DNA from: Companilactobacillus furfuricola
GTDB lineage: Bacteria; Bacillota; Bacilli; Lactobacillales; Lactobacillaceae
Assembly: GCF_003946325.1 (NCBI RefSeq)
Contig: NZ_RHNT01000009.1
Location: forward strand, 1 to 64,000
Direction: 5' to 3'
DNA length: 64,000 bases
Part shown: in pieces, positions 52,490 through 60,677 of the stretch
Position numbering within the stretch: position 1 is the first letter of the stretch
Layout: every line of letters begins with the position of its first letter
Translations under genes and position numbers: made by a program
The notes under the pieces: generated by a model
Told to the model about the DNA's origin: nothing
Databases searched by the model: none
The model's input: the letters and a program-made list of their open reading frames with translations, nothing else

Positions 52490-53052
52490 TGACAGAACAA
52501 GCTACACTTGAGGCAAAATTAGCAGCGGAACAAAAACAAGCCGACGTTGATCACCACAAACCAACAGCCGGAGCAATGGTAAACCATGTTTTATCAAATC
52601 ATATGGTGTTGAACGTTAAATTGCACCAAATCAGCTGGTTCATTAAAGGACCAAACGCTGAAAGCTACAAGAATGTTTTAAAAGAAACAATTAAAGAAAA
52701 CAACGAATGGTTCGATAAGATCGGTGAACAATTGTTGGACGAAGCAGAATTGCCTTCATCAACAATGGCTGAATATAGCGAATACACGATGCTTGAAGAA
52801 CATGGCGAAAACAAATATATGGATGCTGAAGAGATGCTAAATACTGTGGTTGAGGATCTTACAACTGACAATATGTTTGTAACTCGTGCCATCAAGTTAG
52901 CCGAAAAGGAAGATCGTCCATTTTTCCAACAAGTATTAGTTGAAATGCTTGGCTGGAACAACCATCAAATTCGGATTTATCAAGCATTGCTTGGCAAAAC
53001 AGCCGCTGAGGGTCTTGGTGACGACGAAGATGACGATGAAGATTTTGACTAA
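52489..53052 (+). CDS. dps: Dps/ferritin-like protein
   Basis: 187 aa, Dps family: VLNVKLHQISWFIKGPN near 42-58 and AEEMLNTVVEDL near 107 cover the ferroxidase-site helices. The tail is unusually acidic (GDDEDDDEDFD). Stores iron as ferric mineral and protects DNA from peroxide. Co-transcribed with the HMA gene and apparently under FLP control, so metal handling and oxygen response are joined. Confidence 0.87.
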   Translation: MTEQATLEAKLAAEQKQADVDHHKPTAGAMVNHVLSNHMVLNVKLHQISWFIKGPNAESYKNVLKETIKENNEWFDKIGEQLLDEAELPSSTMAEYSEYTMLEEHGENKYMDAEEMLNTVVEDLTTDNMFVTRAIKLAEKEDRPFFQQVLVEMLGWNNHQIRIYQALLGKTAAEGLGDDEDDDEDFD

Positions 53053-53129
53053 ATCAATTATTTGATTGGATTAGTGTAAGTGTTAATCTGACATTAGAGA
53101 GTTTAATAGTACAGTACGATCATAAAAAA

Positions 53130-53198
53130 AGAGAGCGGAAGTTGATGTCCAGCTGGCAGTTTCTAAACCGGAGGCGGCTATCAACTGTAGCTTGTTTC
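53130..53198 (-). repeat. Structured repeat R4 (short copy, in the flp leader)
   Basis: On the minus strand: GAAACAAGCTACA, stem GTTGAT (plus 53185-53180), AGCCGCCTCCGGTTTAGAAACTG, CCAGCTGG, ATCAAC (plus 53146-53141), TTCCGCTCTC and a seven-T tail. Located between dps and the FNR-like gene, antisense to both, and ending a few bases from the latter's ribosome site. Confidence 0.84.
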
Positions 53199-53220
53199 AA
53201 CTAAAAGGAGGGTGTCATTT

Positions 53221-53904
53221 ATGACTGAACATGATCACGGACATACGGGTGATAGTTGTTTATCACTTGTGACGATTTTTCAATCGTTGCCAGAAAAGGA
53301 TTTGTCATTTTTAGATGACATTGTTTCTGAACATCATTTTAAGAGTGGCGAGTATTTGTTCCATGCTGGCGATAATGCTGATTCGTTGAAGATTATTTCT
53401 CATGGACAGGCTAAGGTTTTTCAAATTGCTGCTAATGGTAAGGAACAGATGCTTCGGATTCTTCAGACTGGTGATTTTGATGGTGAAGCTGCTTTGTTCG
53501 AGAATTGGGAACGGAATAGTTTTGCTGAAGCTTTGATGGATACTGATGTTTGCGAGATTTCCCGTGATTATTTTCAGAATTTGATGGCTTCTTCTCCTAA
53601 GTTGGCTGTTAATATGGTTAATGCTTTTGGCCAACGGATTACGCAGTTGGAAGCACAGAATACTGAGGTTACTACTTCTAGTGTTGAGAGTCGCTTGGCT
53701 AATTATTTGCTGGAAACCTCGGCTGGGTTGAAGGAGGATTCTTTTAAGCTTCCTTTGAAGAAGAAGGATATTGCTACTTATTTGGGTACTACTCCTGAGA
53801 CTATTAGTCGGAAGCTTACTAAGATGTCTGAGGCTCAGTTGCTTGAGAATAAGGGGTTGAAGGTTAAGATTATTGATCCAGATGGACTTTCTATGCTGGT
53901 TTGA
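53221..53904 (+). CDS. flp: FNR/CRP-family regulator (FLP-like)
   Basis: 227 aa: His-rich N-terminus (HDHGH) with Cys13, cyclic-nucleotide-binding-like beta barrel (20-130) with Cys111, dimer helix, and a C-terminal HTH whose recognition helix TTPETISRKLTKM has the E-x2-SR pattern that reads TTGAT/ATCAA. No FNR four-Cys iron-sulfur cluster; two Cys are placed as in Lactobacillus casei FLP, which switches by disulfide. ATG at 53221 follows AAGGAGGG. It probably activates the three boxed promoters in this window. Codon use is G/T-skewed toward element M5. Confidence 0.87.
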   Translation: MTEHDHGHTGDSCLSLVTIFQSLPEKDLSFLDDIVSEHHFKSGEYLFHAGDNADSLKIISHGQAKVFQIAANGKEQMLRILQTGDFDGEAALFENWERNSFAEALMDTDVCEISRDYFQNLMASSPKLAVNMVNAFGQRITQLEAQNTEVTTSSVESRLANYLLETSAGLKEDSFKLPLKKKDIATYLGTTPETISRKLTKMSEAQLLENKGLKVKIIDPDGLSMLV

Positions 53905-53951
53905 TGATGTTTGTTGCTGGTACACTTTTGTGTGCTGGCTTTTTTTTGTAT

Positions 53952-54700
53952 AGATGTAAGTGAGCTATGGCAGACAGAAGCGTTTTATTTTGCTGGAGGT
54001 TGGTAGTTTGTTTGGTTAGCTGGGATGGAGGTGGTATTTTGGTTGTACGTTCAGTGCCGACTCCGGGGCCCGGGGATACGTTAAAGGAACGTAAGTGCTA
54101 ACGCACTTGCGCAACCGGTTATGGTGGTGGCTACGCCACCGAACAACTAAGGTCGGGAACGTGGTGGGCACATTTTGAACCAATCGAGCAAAGTACGCTC
54201 GCTTGTTTCAAAACTGCACCTTTCACTAAGCTCCTTCGTCGACAAGTGAAATTTCACCACTGAGGTCTGTATCCCCGGGCCCCTCCGTCTAGGTAGAGAC
54301 AATATCCCTCCCTTTGGTTGAGATTTACCGACTTATTTTGTGCAAATTGGCACTTTTTGCTCGTCCTATTTCTCACATGTCTATCTCAGGTTTTATCTAT
54401 TCTGGTGGGAGTAGGTGCTTCCTTGTTTTGTTGCGGTACCTTTTCTGATTGAATCACTAATATTTTTCTCAGTTCGCGGGACTTTGCTCCGCTTATTTTG
54501 TTTCCTGACCTACATTGCTACCGTGTTTTTTCTTTTATTTGTTGGTTGGATAAGAATTATTATCTTTTTTCTTCTCTTGCTTTGTTCTTATGTTTTCTTT
54601 TTTTCTATCTATCTATTTATTTCTTGCTCGCGTGCTCGATTCTCTCTCACTCTCGCAGTTCCATCTTTTCTATTGTTCTGTTTTTCTTTTCTTTTTCATT
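53952..54700 (+). repeat. Modular hairpin element M5 (long form, extra modules)
   Basis: Starts AGATGTAAGTGAGCTATGGC after a T-run. Arms at 54065-54079 and 54269-54283 enclose 189 bases. These hold the core hairpin and the TTTCACT/AGTGAAA module plus extra hairpins AAGTGC-TAAC-GCACTT and GGTGGTGGCTACGCCACC absent from M3. The shared tail runs to about 54700. Fills the gap 53905-54808; the long open frame through the tail is an accident of low stop density. Confidence 0.85.
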
Positions 54701-54808
54701 TTCATTTTCGAACTTATATTTTGTGCTGTTTTCAATGACTTCTCTTTTACATTAATGATTTTTTGTTTATCATATAAGGAGTCTATTTTTACTTTTAGGA
54801 GGGTTTCT

Positions 54809-55600
54809 ATGACTGCGGTTATTGATGGAGCTGCTGAGATTCGGAAGGTTTTGGATCTTTTTAAGATTGATTATTTGCAGGATCAGACTTTTGATGGGCT
54901 TCGTTATGGAGCTTTGGATGCTTTGCTGCCGGTGCAATTTTCGTTCTCGATTCAGGGACGTGAATTGTTTGTTTTGTTTTTGGCTGATGATTTTGATGAT
55001 GATCAGTTGGAACGATTGCTCCGGTTTTCTGAAGGGCATGGGAATTCTTTGCTGATGATCGATCATCGGGATGCTTCTAAGATCCAGGAGATTGTTTCGC
55101 GATTTATTGATGATGCCCGTGCTGGTAAGGTTGAAGTTGCTGAGGATTATGCTGATTTTTCTCGGGGTTATTTTTTTGCTTCGGTTAATGGTGAGGTTCA
55201 AGATGACGATCATTCTGATTCTGAAAAAAGTGATTCTGATGATCGGCAGAAATTGTTGCTGGAGAATTTGGAATTGAAGCGGCAGGTTCGTGGTTATGCT
55301 GCTGCTTTGGCTGATTTTTCTAGTCAGGTTAACGAACTTTCCGAGTTGGTTTTGGCTAATAATCAGAAGATCGTGGCGTTACAGTCTGGCGATTTTTCGG
55401 CTAAGTTTGATGGTGAATTTCGGCTTCATGGTGCTAAAAATGGGCATTTGACTGATGCTGCTAAGCGGTTGGTTTTTGTGGTTACTAAGAATCTTGATTG
55501 TAATTGGACGGAGATCCAGCGTTATTTTAAAGATAACTACGATGAGTCTATTTCGATTAGTTCGATCAAACGGATCTACCGCCAAAATTCTCATTCTTAA
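54809..55600 (+). CDS. Two-domain protein with inactivated nuclease-like N-terminus (paralogue A)
   Basis: 263 aa. Residues 17-130 align with the N-terminal domain of the next gene (TF-x2-LR, LPVxF), but the catalytic Asp and Glu positions are Q43 and about L58, so it is probably not an active nuclease. A Glu/Lys/Leu-rich linker (150-200, likely coiled coil) leads to a C-terminal domain (FDGEFRL...LTDAAKRLV...IQRYFKDNYDESISISSIKRI) shared with the neighbour and HTH-like. ATG at 54809 follows AGGAGGG; the frame upstream runs into M5. No known family recognised. A regulator or DNA-binding partner of the neighbour is inference. Confidence 0.7.
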   Translation: MTAVIDGAAEIRKVLDLFKIDYLQDQTFDGLRYGALDALLPVQFSFSIQGRELFVLFLADDFDDDQLERLLRFSEGHGNSLLMIDHRDASKIQEIVSRFIDDARAGKVEVAEDYADFSRGYFFASVNGEVQDDDHSDSEKSDSDDRQKLLLENLELKRQVRGYAAALADFSSQVNELSELVLANNQKIVALQSGDFSAKFDGEFRLHGAKNGHLTDAAKRLVFVVTKNLDCNWTEIQRYFKDNYDESISISSIKRIYRQNSHS

Positions 55601-55708
55601 TAAAATAATTGATTGATTTTACAAATTAAGATGTTCAAACATTTACTGATGGTTTCTGTGCATTATTACGGTTAAAATTGAAGTAAATAGTGATCATGGA
55701 GGCACAGC

Positions 55709-56641
55709 ATGTCATCTAATTCTAAGGGTGAAGAGGCTGTTAATGATTTTTTGAAGACGAAGAATGTTTTGTTTGAACGCGAACGGACTTTTTCTGACTT
55801 ACGTTCTCCGACTGATAATTCGCCGTTGCCGGTTGATTTTGCTGTGAATGTTAATGATTTTGTCGGGATCATTGAATATAATGGGATCCAACATTATCAA
55901 CCGATCGGCGGGACTTCTGAAGCTGCTGACGCCTGGAATCGATTGTCTAAGAATGGCTCTGCACGTTTGAATTTTTCAAAAAAACAGCATATTCCTCTGT
56001 TGATCATTCACTATAAAGATTTAAGTCGGGTTGATTAGGTAGTCGAGAAGTTTTTGATCGATATTCGCGGTAAGATGGCTAATCAGACGATTAAATATAC
56101 TGCGCATACTAAGGGCTTTTTTACTGGTTATCCTTACCAAACTTTTGACGGGACTAAGGTCGAAGAGCGTCATATTCCTTTTGAACTGGTCAGTGATGAG
56201 CAGAGAGAAGTTTATCAGATCCCAAATGACGCCGTGATCACTTCACGTGCTTATCTGGAGCAATTACGGGCTATTCGGACTATTCGAGATCAATCGGTCA
56301 AGAAATTTCAGGTGGCTGTTGCTGATATGGTCACGCGGATCAACGACTTGGAGAATCTTAATCAAGATCTGGAGCAAAAGGTCAATGAATTAACTGCACG
56401 GCTGCAAGTTCAGGATCAAGTGATCGCAAGTAACAATTTGGTTACTTTTGAGGGTGAATTTCGAATCTCACCGTCAAATCGGAGTCAATTGACTGAAGAT
56501 GCCCGTCATTTCATTCGCCGGTTGTCGCAACGATTCGACAATGATTGGAATAAGGTGCGCAACTTCATTGGCGATAATTATCAAGAGAAGATCTCGGTGA
56601 CGACGATCAAGAAGGTTTGTGCCAATAAAGATAATTTCTAA
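55709..56641 (+). pseudogene. Nuclease-like two-domain protein with in-frame TAG (paralogue B)
   Basis: Residues 1-109 look like a PD-(D/E)XK-type nuclease: ERERTFSDLR, LPVDF (D43) and IIEYNGIQHY (E56, N58, H62), as in Vsr/DUF559-like small nucleases. TAG at 56036-56038 stops the frame. The same register resumes at once (VVEKFLIDIRGK) without a ribosome site and encodes a coiled coil plus the C-terminal HTH-like domain shared with paralogue A. Paralogue A reads through at the matching place, so a 310-residue ancestral protein is likely. GGAGGC site before ATG at 55709. The truncated N-terminal domain alone could still be made. Confidence 0.7.
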
Positions 56642-56727
56642 AAAATATCAAATTTTTTTTAATCGGATAAACCCGCTTGATTTCAGGATTTGTTTTCTGA
56701 AAATTAAAATTTTATGAAAAAAGCGGC

Positions 56728-56756
56728 TTGACTTTAAAAAACAATAAAAGTACTAT
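56728..56756 (+). promoter_or_regulatory. Promoter of the first Met T-box
   Basis: TTGACT at 56728-56733 and TACTAT at 56751-56756, 17 bases apart. The 56642-56727 stretch upstream is AT-rich and featureless. Confidence 0.75.
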
Positions 56757-56762
56757 CCAAGT

Positions 56763-57033
56763 TAATCAAATACTTGTGTTGACGAGAAGAGTAGAAAAAT
56801 GATTAAAGTTGGATAGCGACCACCGTTGGTGAAAGGGTGGACTGGAAAGTTTTTTGAAGATGAGCTCTGAGCAAATGCTGATAGTGCAAGCTTGAGGCAC
56901 GTGGGGATCACGATATCATCCCGAGCATGTTTGTGCTTTTGAGGCATAGGTGGCGACATCTATGTAAATTAGGGTGGTACCGCGACTCATCATCGTCCCT
57001 GTACAGAATTATTCTGTGCAGGGACTTTTTTTA
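56763..57033 (+). promoter_or_regulatory. T-box leader, Met specifier (metB/C-like gene)
   Basis: T-box sequence AGGGTGGTACCGCGA at 56971-56985; terminator GTCCCTGTACAGAA/TTCTGTGCAGGGAC with seven T residues to 57033. In stem I GAA (56856-56858), one base, then ATG at 56860-56862 reads as Met. Uncharged initiator/elongator tRNA(Met) should open the downstream gene. Confidence 0.92.
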
Positions 57034-57136
57034 TCTCAAAAATTGACTAATAAGTTCAATACAATAATTTTTATCAATTAAAATTAGGAATGAAAGCTCG
57101 AAGCTTCAAAGTACGTTCAATATAGGGGGAATTCAA

Positions 57137-58285
57137 ATGTCTGAATTTGATACTAAGTTGATTCACGGGAAACCACAAAATGACAACCACACTGGTGCAG
57201 TTAATGTGCCAATTTACAATTCTTCGACTTACATTTATCCGTCAGTTGAAGCTAAGATCCCATATGATTACTCGAGATCGGGCAATCCAACTCGTAATTA
57301 TTTGGAAGACCAAGTCGCTGAATTAGAAAATGGCTATCGTGGCTTTGCTTTTTCCTCTGGATCAGCTGCTATTCATGGAGTTTTATCGATTTTCTCTCCT
57401 GGCGATCATATTATTATCGGCAAAGAAATTTACGGTGGGACGTTTCGACTGATCAATGAATTTTTGAAACGCTGGCAGTTGGAATTTACTGCGGTCGATA
57501 CCCAAGATCCTTCCGAGGTGGAAGCAGCTATCAAGCCTAATACTAAAGCAGTTTATTTTGAAAGTTTTACCAATCCGTTGTTGCACGTGACGAGTGTCAA
57601 AGCTATTTCTCAAATTGCTAAAAAGCATGATATTTTGACGATCGTTGATAATACCTTTTTGACACCTTACTTGCAACGACCACTGGATCTAGGTGCGGAT
57701 ATTGTTTTACATTCTGCAACGAAATACTTGGGTGGACATTCTGATGTCATCGCTGGGATCGCCGTAGCAAAGGATAAAACAATCGCTGATCGTTTATATT
57801 TTAATCAGAACAGCATCGGTGCTGTGTTATCGCCGGAAGATTCTAGTTTAGTTCGTCGAGGTATCCAAACCTTGGCTGTCAGGATGGATCGACATCTTAG
57901 CAATGCCAAAAAAATTGTGGAATTTTTGCAAAGTCGATCCGAGATCAAAAAAATTTATTATCCGGGGATCAAAGGATCAAAAAATCATGAGATCGCTGAA
58001 GCTGAAACAGATGGCTTTGGGGGGATCGTATCCTTTGAATTACAAGATGGTCTAGATTCGACTAAGTTTGTTGAAGGAACGAAATTGATCCAGTTGGCGG
58101 TCAGTTTAGGTGCTGTAGAAAGTTTGATCGAATTACCTTATAAGATGACTCATGCCGAATTGTCGCCAGATGACCAATTAAAAGCTGGCATCACGCATCA
58201 ACTAGTGCGGCTTTCCGTTGGGATCGAAGATCCTAAGGACTTGATCGACGATCTAGCACAAAGCCTTGATCAATTAGCAAAATAA
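57137..58285 (+). CDS. Cys/Met metabolism PLP enzyme (cystathionine beta/gamma-lyase or gamma-synthase)
   Basis: 382 aa, PLP fold type I. Tyr-x-Arg site YDYSRSGNPTRNYLE near 43-57, FSSGSAAIHGVL near 75, IVDNTFLTPYLQRPLDLGAD near 170, and the Schiff-base Lys in HSATKYLGGHSD near 196-207. The C-terminal AVSLGAVESLIELPYKMTHAE resembles bacterial cystathionine gamma-lyase/synthase more than OAHS sulfhydrylase. The Met T-box supports a role in methionine synthesis; which reaction cannot be settled from sequence. AGGGGG site. Confidence 0.88.
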   Translation: MSEFDTKLIHGKPQNDNHTGAVNVPIYNSSTYIYPSVEAKIPYDYSRSGNPTRNYLEDQVAELENGYRGFAFSSGSAAIHGVLSIFSPGDHIIIGKEIYGGTFRLINEFLKRWQLEFTAVDTQDPSEVEAAIKPNTKAVYFESFTNPLLHVTSVKAISQIAKKHDILTIVDNTFLTPYLQRPLDLGADIVLHSATKYLGGHSDVIAGIAVAKDKTIADRLYFNQNSIGAVLSPEDSSLVRRGIQTLAVRMDRHLSNAKKIVEFLQSRSEIKKIYYPGIKGSKNHEIAEAETDGFGGIVSFELQDGLDSTKFVEGTKLIQLAVSLGAVESLIELPYKMTHAELSPDDQLKAGITHQLVRLSVGIEDPKDLIDDLAQSLDQLAK

Positions 58286-58540
58286 ACATGAATGAGTAGA
58301 TAACTAACCTAGCTACAGAGAGCCGTGTTTGCTGAAAATCGGTGCGACCGTGGTTGTCGAATATGGTTCATGTAAAAATAGTCAGTTCAAACGGTTAGAA
58401 TTGGTCGGGCGTCTCCGTTATCGGACATGAGAAACATTCTTGTTTCTTTTTGAGGAGCAACTCGTGAGGGCTGCTCGAATAAAGGTGGTACCACGTGAAA
58501 ACGTCCTTGATGAAAAAATTCATCAGGGACGTTTTTTTAT
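58286..58540 (+). promoter_or_regulatory. T-box leader, Met specifier (sulfur ABC operon)
   Basis: Lower stem CATGAA (58289) pairs with TTCATG (58366); loop-E AGTA faces GAA at 58359-58361, and ATG at 58363-58365 is the Met specifier. T-box AAAGGTGGTACCACG at 58481-58495; terminator AACGTCCTTGATGAA/TTCATCAGGGACGTT ends at 58538. It begins only 3-4 bases after the preceding stop codon, so read-through from that gene or a promoter inside it must feed this leader. Confidence 0.92.
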
Positions 58541-58580
58541 TTTGATTATTAAATTGGGATAAATAGAGGGGGAATTATCC

Positions 58581-59630
58581 ATGCGATTCAAAAAAATTAT
58601 AGGACTTATTGTCGGTGTCTTAGCGCTGACGTTTACTTTAGCAGGATGTGCTAGTAACAACGCATCCGGGAATGGGACGGATAAAGAATATAAATACGGT
58701 TCGATCACAATCCCAGCCAAAGACGGTTCAGTCTGCAATGCGCCAAATTACATTGCTTATGAAAAAGGCTTTTTTAAGAAAAATGGTTTGAAAGCTGATA
58801 TCGTCGCTAATCCTCGTGACATTAGCGACTTGGAAGCTGGCTTTGCTAGTGGGAAATACGATGCTCAAAATGGGGATTTCCAATATTTGCCAGCTATCCA
58901 AAATGGCGCTCAGATCAAAGCAGTTGGTGGTATTCACCAAGGTTGTATTAAATTGCTAGTAACTAAAGATTCAAATATTAATAGCGTCAAAGACTTGAAG
59001 GGTAAGACGATCGGTATTCCGGCTCAAGGATCAACGCCACAATATGTAACTTCGATCGCTTTGCAAAATTCAGGGATCGATCCTAAAAAAGACGTTACTT
59101 GGAAAGTTTTCAGTACGGATCTGTTAGCTAAAGCCGCTGAAAAAGGCCAAGTTGACGCCATTGGTACCGTCGATCCTTATGCTTATCAAGCTCAACAAGA
59201 AAAAGGTTTCCGTGCCATTATCGATAATAATAATTACAGTGGCAACCAAAAAATGGCTGACATGGGAATGAAGAAAAATGGCTCATGCTGCTACTTGTAC
59301 ATTTCCAATAAATTGATCCAATCAAATGAACCAAAAGCAAAAGCTATCGTGAAATCTTATCAAGAAGCTGCCGATTGGATCAACAAGCATCCAGAGGAAA
59401 CAGCTCATATTTAATTGAGTAAAGGTTACGTTTCAAAAACTAAATTTATCAATGAGAAAAATGTCGCTCAGATTTTGAGAGATGAACACTTTGAACTCAA
59501 TCTTGATCAAGGTAAAGAAGATATGAATTACTACATTTCGCAACTGAAAAAAGCGGGATATTTGAAGAAAGATACTAACAATGCTGAATTGTTGAAACAA
59601 GCATATTGGAATCCAAATGAAGATAAATAA
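58581..59630 (+). pseudogene. NitT/TauT-type ABC substrate-binding lipoprotein, in-frame stop
   Basis: Lipoprotein with lipobox LAGC near 21-24 and an SsuA/TauA-type fold (NAPNYIAYEKGFFKKNGLKADIV, then LKGKTIGIPAQGSTPQYV). TAA at 59412-59414 interrupts it after residue 277; the same frame continues with SKGYVSKTKFINEKNVAQIL for 71 more codons to TAA at 59630. The intact length (about 349) fits the family. A CAA-to-TAA change would explain it. GGGGGAA site before ATG. Without the last 70 residues the second lobe is incomplete, so uptake is probably lost unless suppressed. In a Met T-box operon, the likely ligand is a sulfur compound. Confidence 0.85.
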
Positions 59631-59645
59631 GGTGGGGGAGAACTT

Positions 59646-60665
59646 ATGTTGGAATCAGCTACAGCAGCACACAAAGCACCTGCAAAACTAGCAAAAAAAT
59701 CGACTAGCCAAACTAAATACTGGAAACCGTATCAAACACGCTGGAACTTGATCAGTTTGTTAACGCTAGTCGTGGCTTTTTTAGAAAACTTATTAGTTCC
59801 CGCACAAGAATTAGTCAACAATGTAACTTACCGTTGGTTTTTAGTTGCGTACTTTGCTTATTTAGCCATTGTTTACATTGCTGGATCAGTCGTTCACGGA
59901 AAAGTTCGTCTCTATAGCGGACACTTTGCCCAATTGAACGCTTCGATCGGTCTGTTGTTAGTCGTCCAAGATCTCTTGACTGAAAAATACGCGGTCATTC
60001 AACAACCATTTTTCGTCAGTTTTGCTCAGATCCTCGACCAAATGAAAACAGACCACGCGCTCCTTTTAGCTTCAACTTGGTCGTCACTCGGGTTGTGGTT
60101 GATCAGTTTCGTCATCGGAACGATCATCGGGATCGCTTTGGGACTATTCATGGGGAGATACCACCAGTTTAATTACTGGGCTTTTCCTTATTTGAAGGTC
60201 ATTGGTATTATCCCAGCGGCAGCTTGGATGCCATTAACTATGGTGATCTTCCCAACGAGTTATTTGGCAGAGATCTTCTTGATCGCTTTTTCAGTCTGGT
60301 TCCCTGTTGCATTCATGACTATCGGTGGTGTTCAAAGCATTTCTAAAGATTATTTTGAATCGGCCAAAACTTTAGGCTTCAGTGAATCGCAGATTTTGAG
60401 AAAAGTAGTCATTCCCGGAGCGCTACCCAATATCTTCATCGGGATCTTTACAGCGATGGGCTTGTCCTTTACTATGCTAGTCATTTCTGAAATGATCGGC
60501 GCCAAAGTGGGACTGGGCTGGTACATTAATTGGGCCAAAGGTGTCGGCAACTACACCCAAGTTTATTCAGCCATCGTTATCATGGCAATTTTATTCTCGA
60601 TAATTTTTTCATTATTAAATAAATTTCAAGATTACGCCTTACGTTGGCGTGAAAAAACAAATTAG
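59646..60665 (+). CDS. NitT/TauT-type ABC transporter permease
   Basis: 339 aa membrane protein of the SsuC/TauC class; three hydrophobic segments in a long N-terminal part, then the transport core. EAA-type loop YFESAKTLGFSESQILRKVVIPGALP near 237-262. GGGGGAG site, 15 bases after the broken binding-protein gene. Substrate unknown; operon context suggests a sulfur or methionine-related compound. Confidence 0.88.
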   Translation: MLESATAAHKAPAKLAKKSTSQTKYWKPYQTRWNLISLLTLVVAFLENLLVPAQELVNNVTYRWFLVAYFAYLAIVYIAGSVVHGKVRLYSGHFAQLNASIGLLLVVQDLLTEKYAVIQQPFFVSFAQILDQMKTDHALLLASTWSSLGLWLISFVIGTIIGIALGLFMGRYHQFNYWAFPYLKVIGIIPAAAWMPLTMVIFPTSYLAEIFLIAFSVWFPVAFMTIGGVQSISKDYFESAKTLGFSESQILRKVVIPGALPNIFIGIFTAMGLSFTMLVISEMIGAKVGLGWYINWAKGVGNYTQVYSAIVIMAILFSIIFSLLNKFQDYALRWREKTN

Positions 60666-60677
60666 GGGGTCATTTTG

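Noticed and set aside
54415-54808. ORFs and the N-terminal extension of the 54809 gene through M5
   Set aside because: Hydrophobic translations arise from T-rich repeat DNA; AGGAGGG places the real start at 54809.
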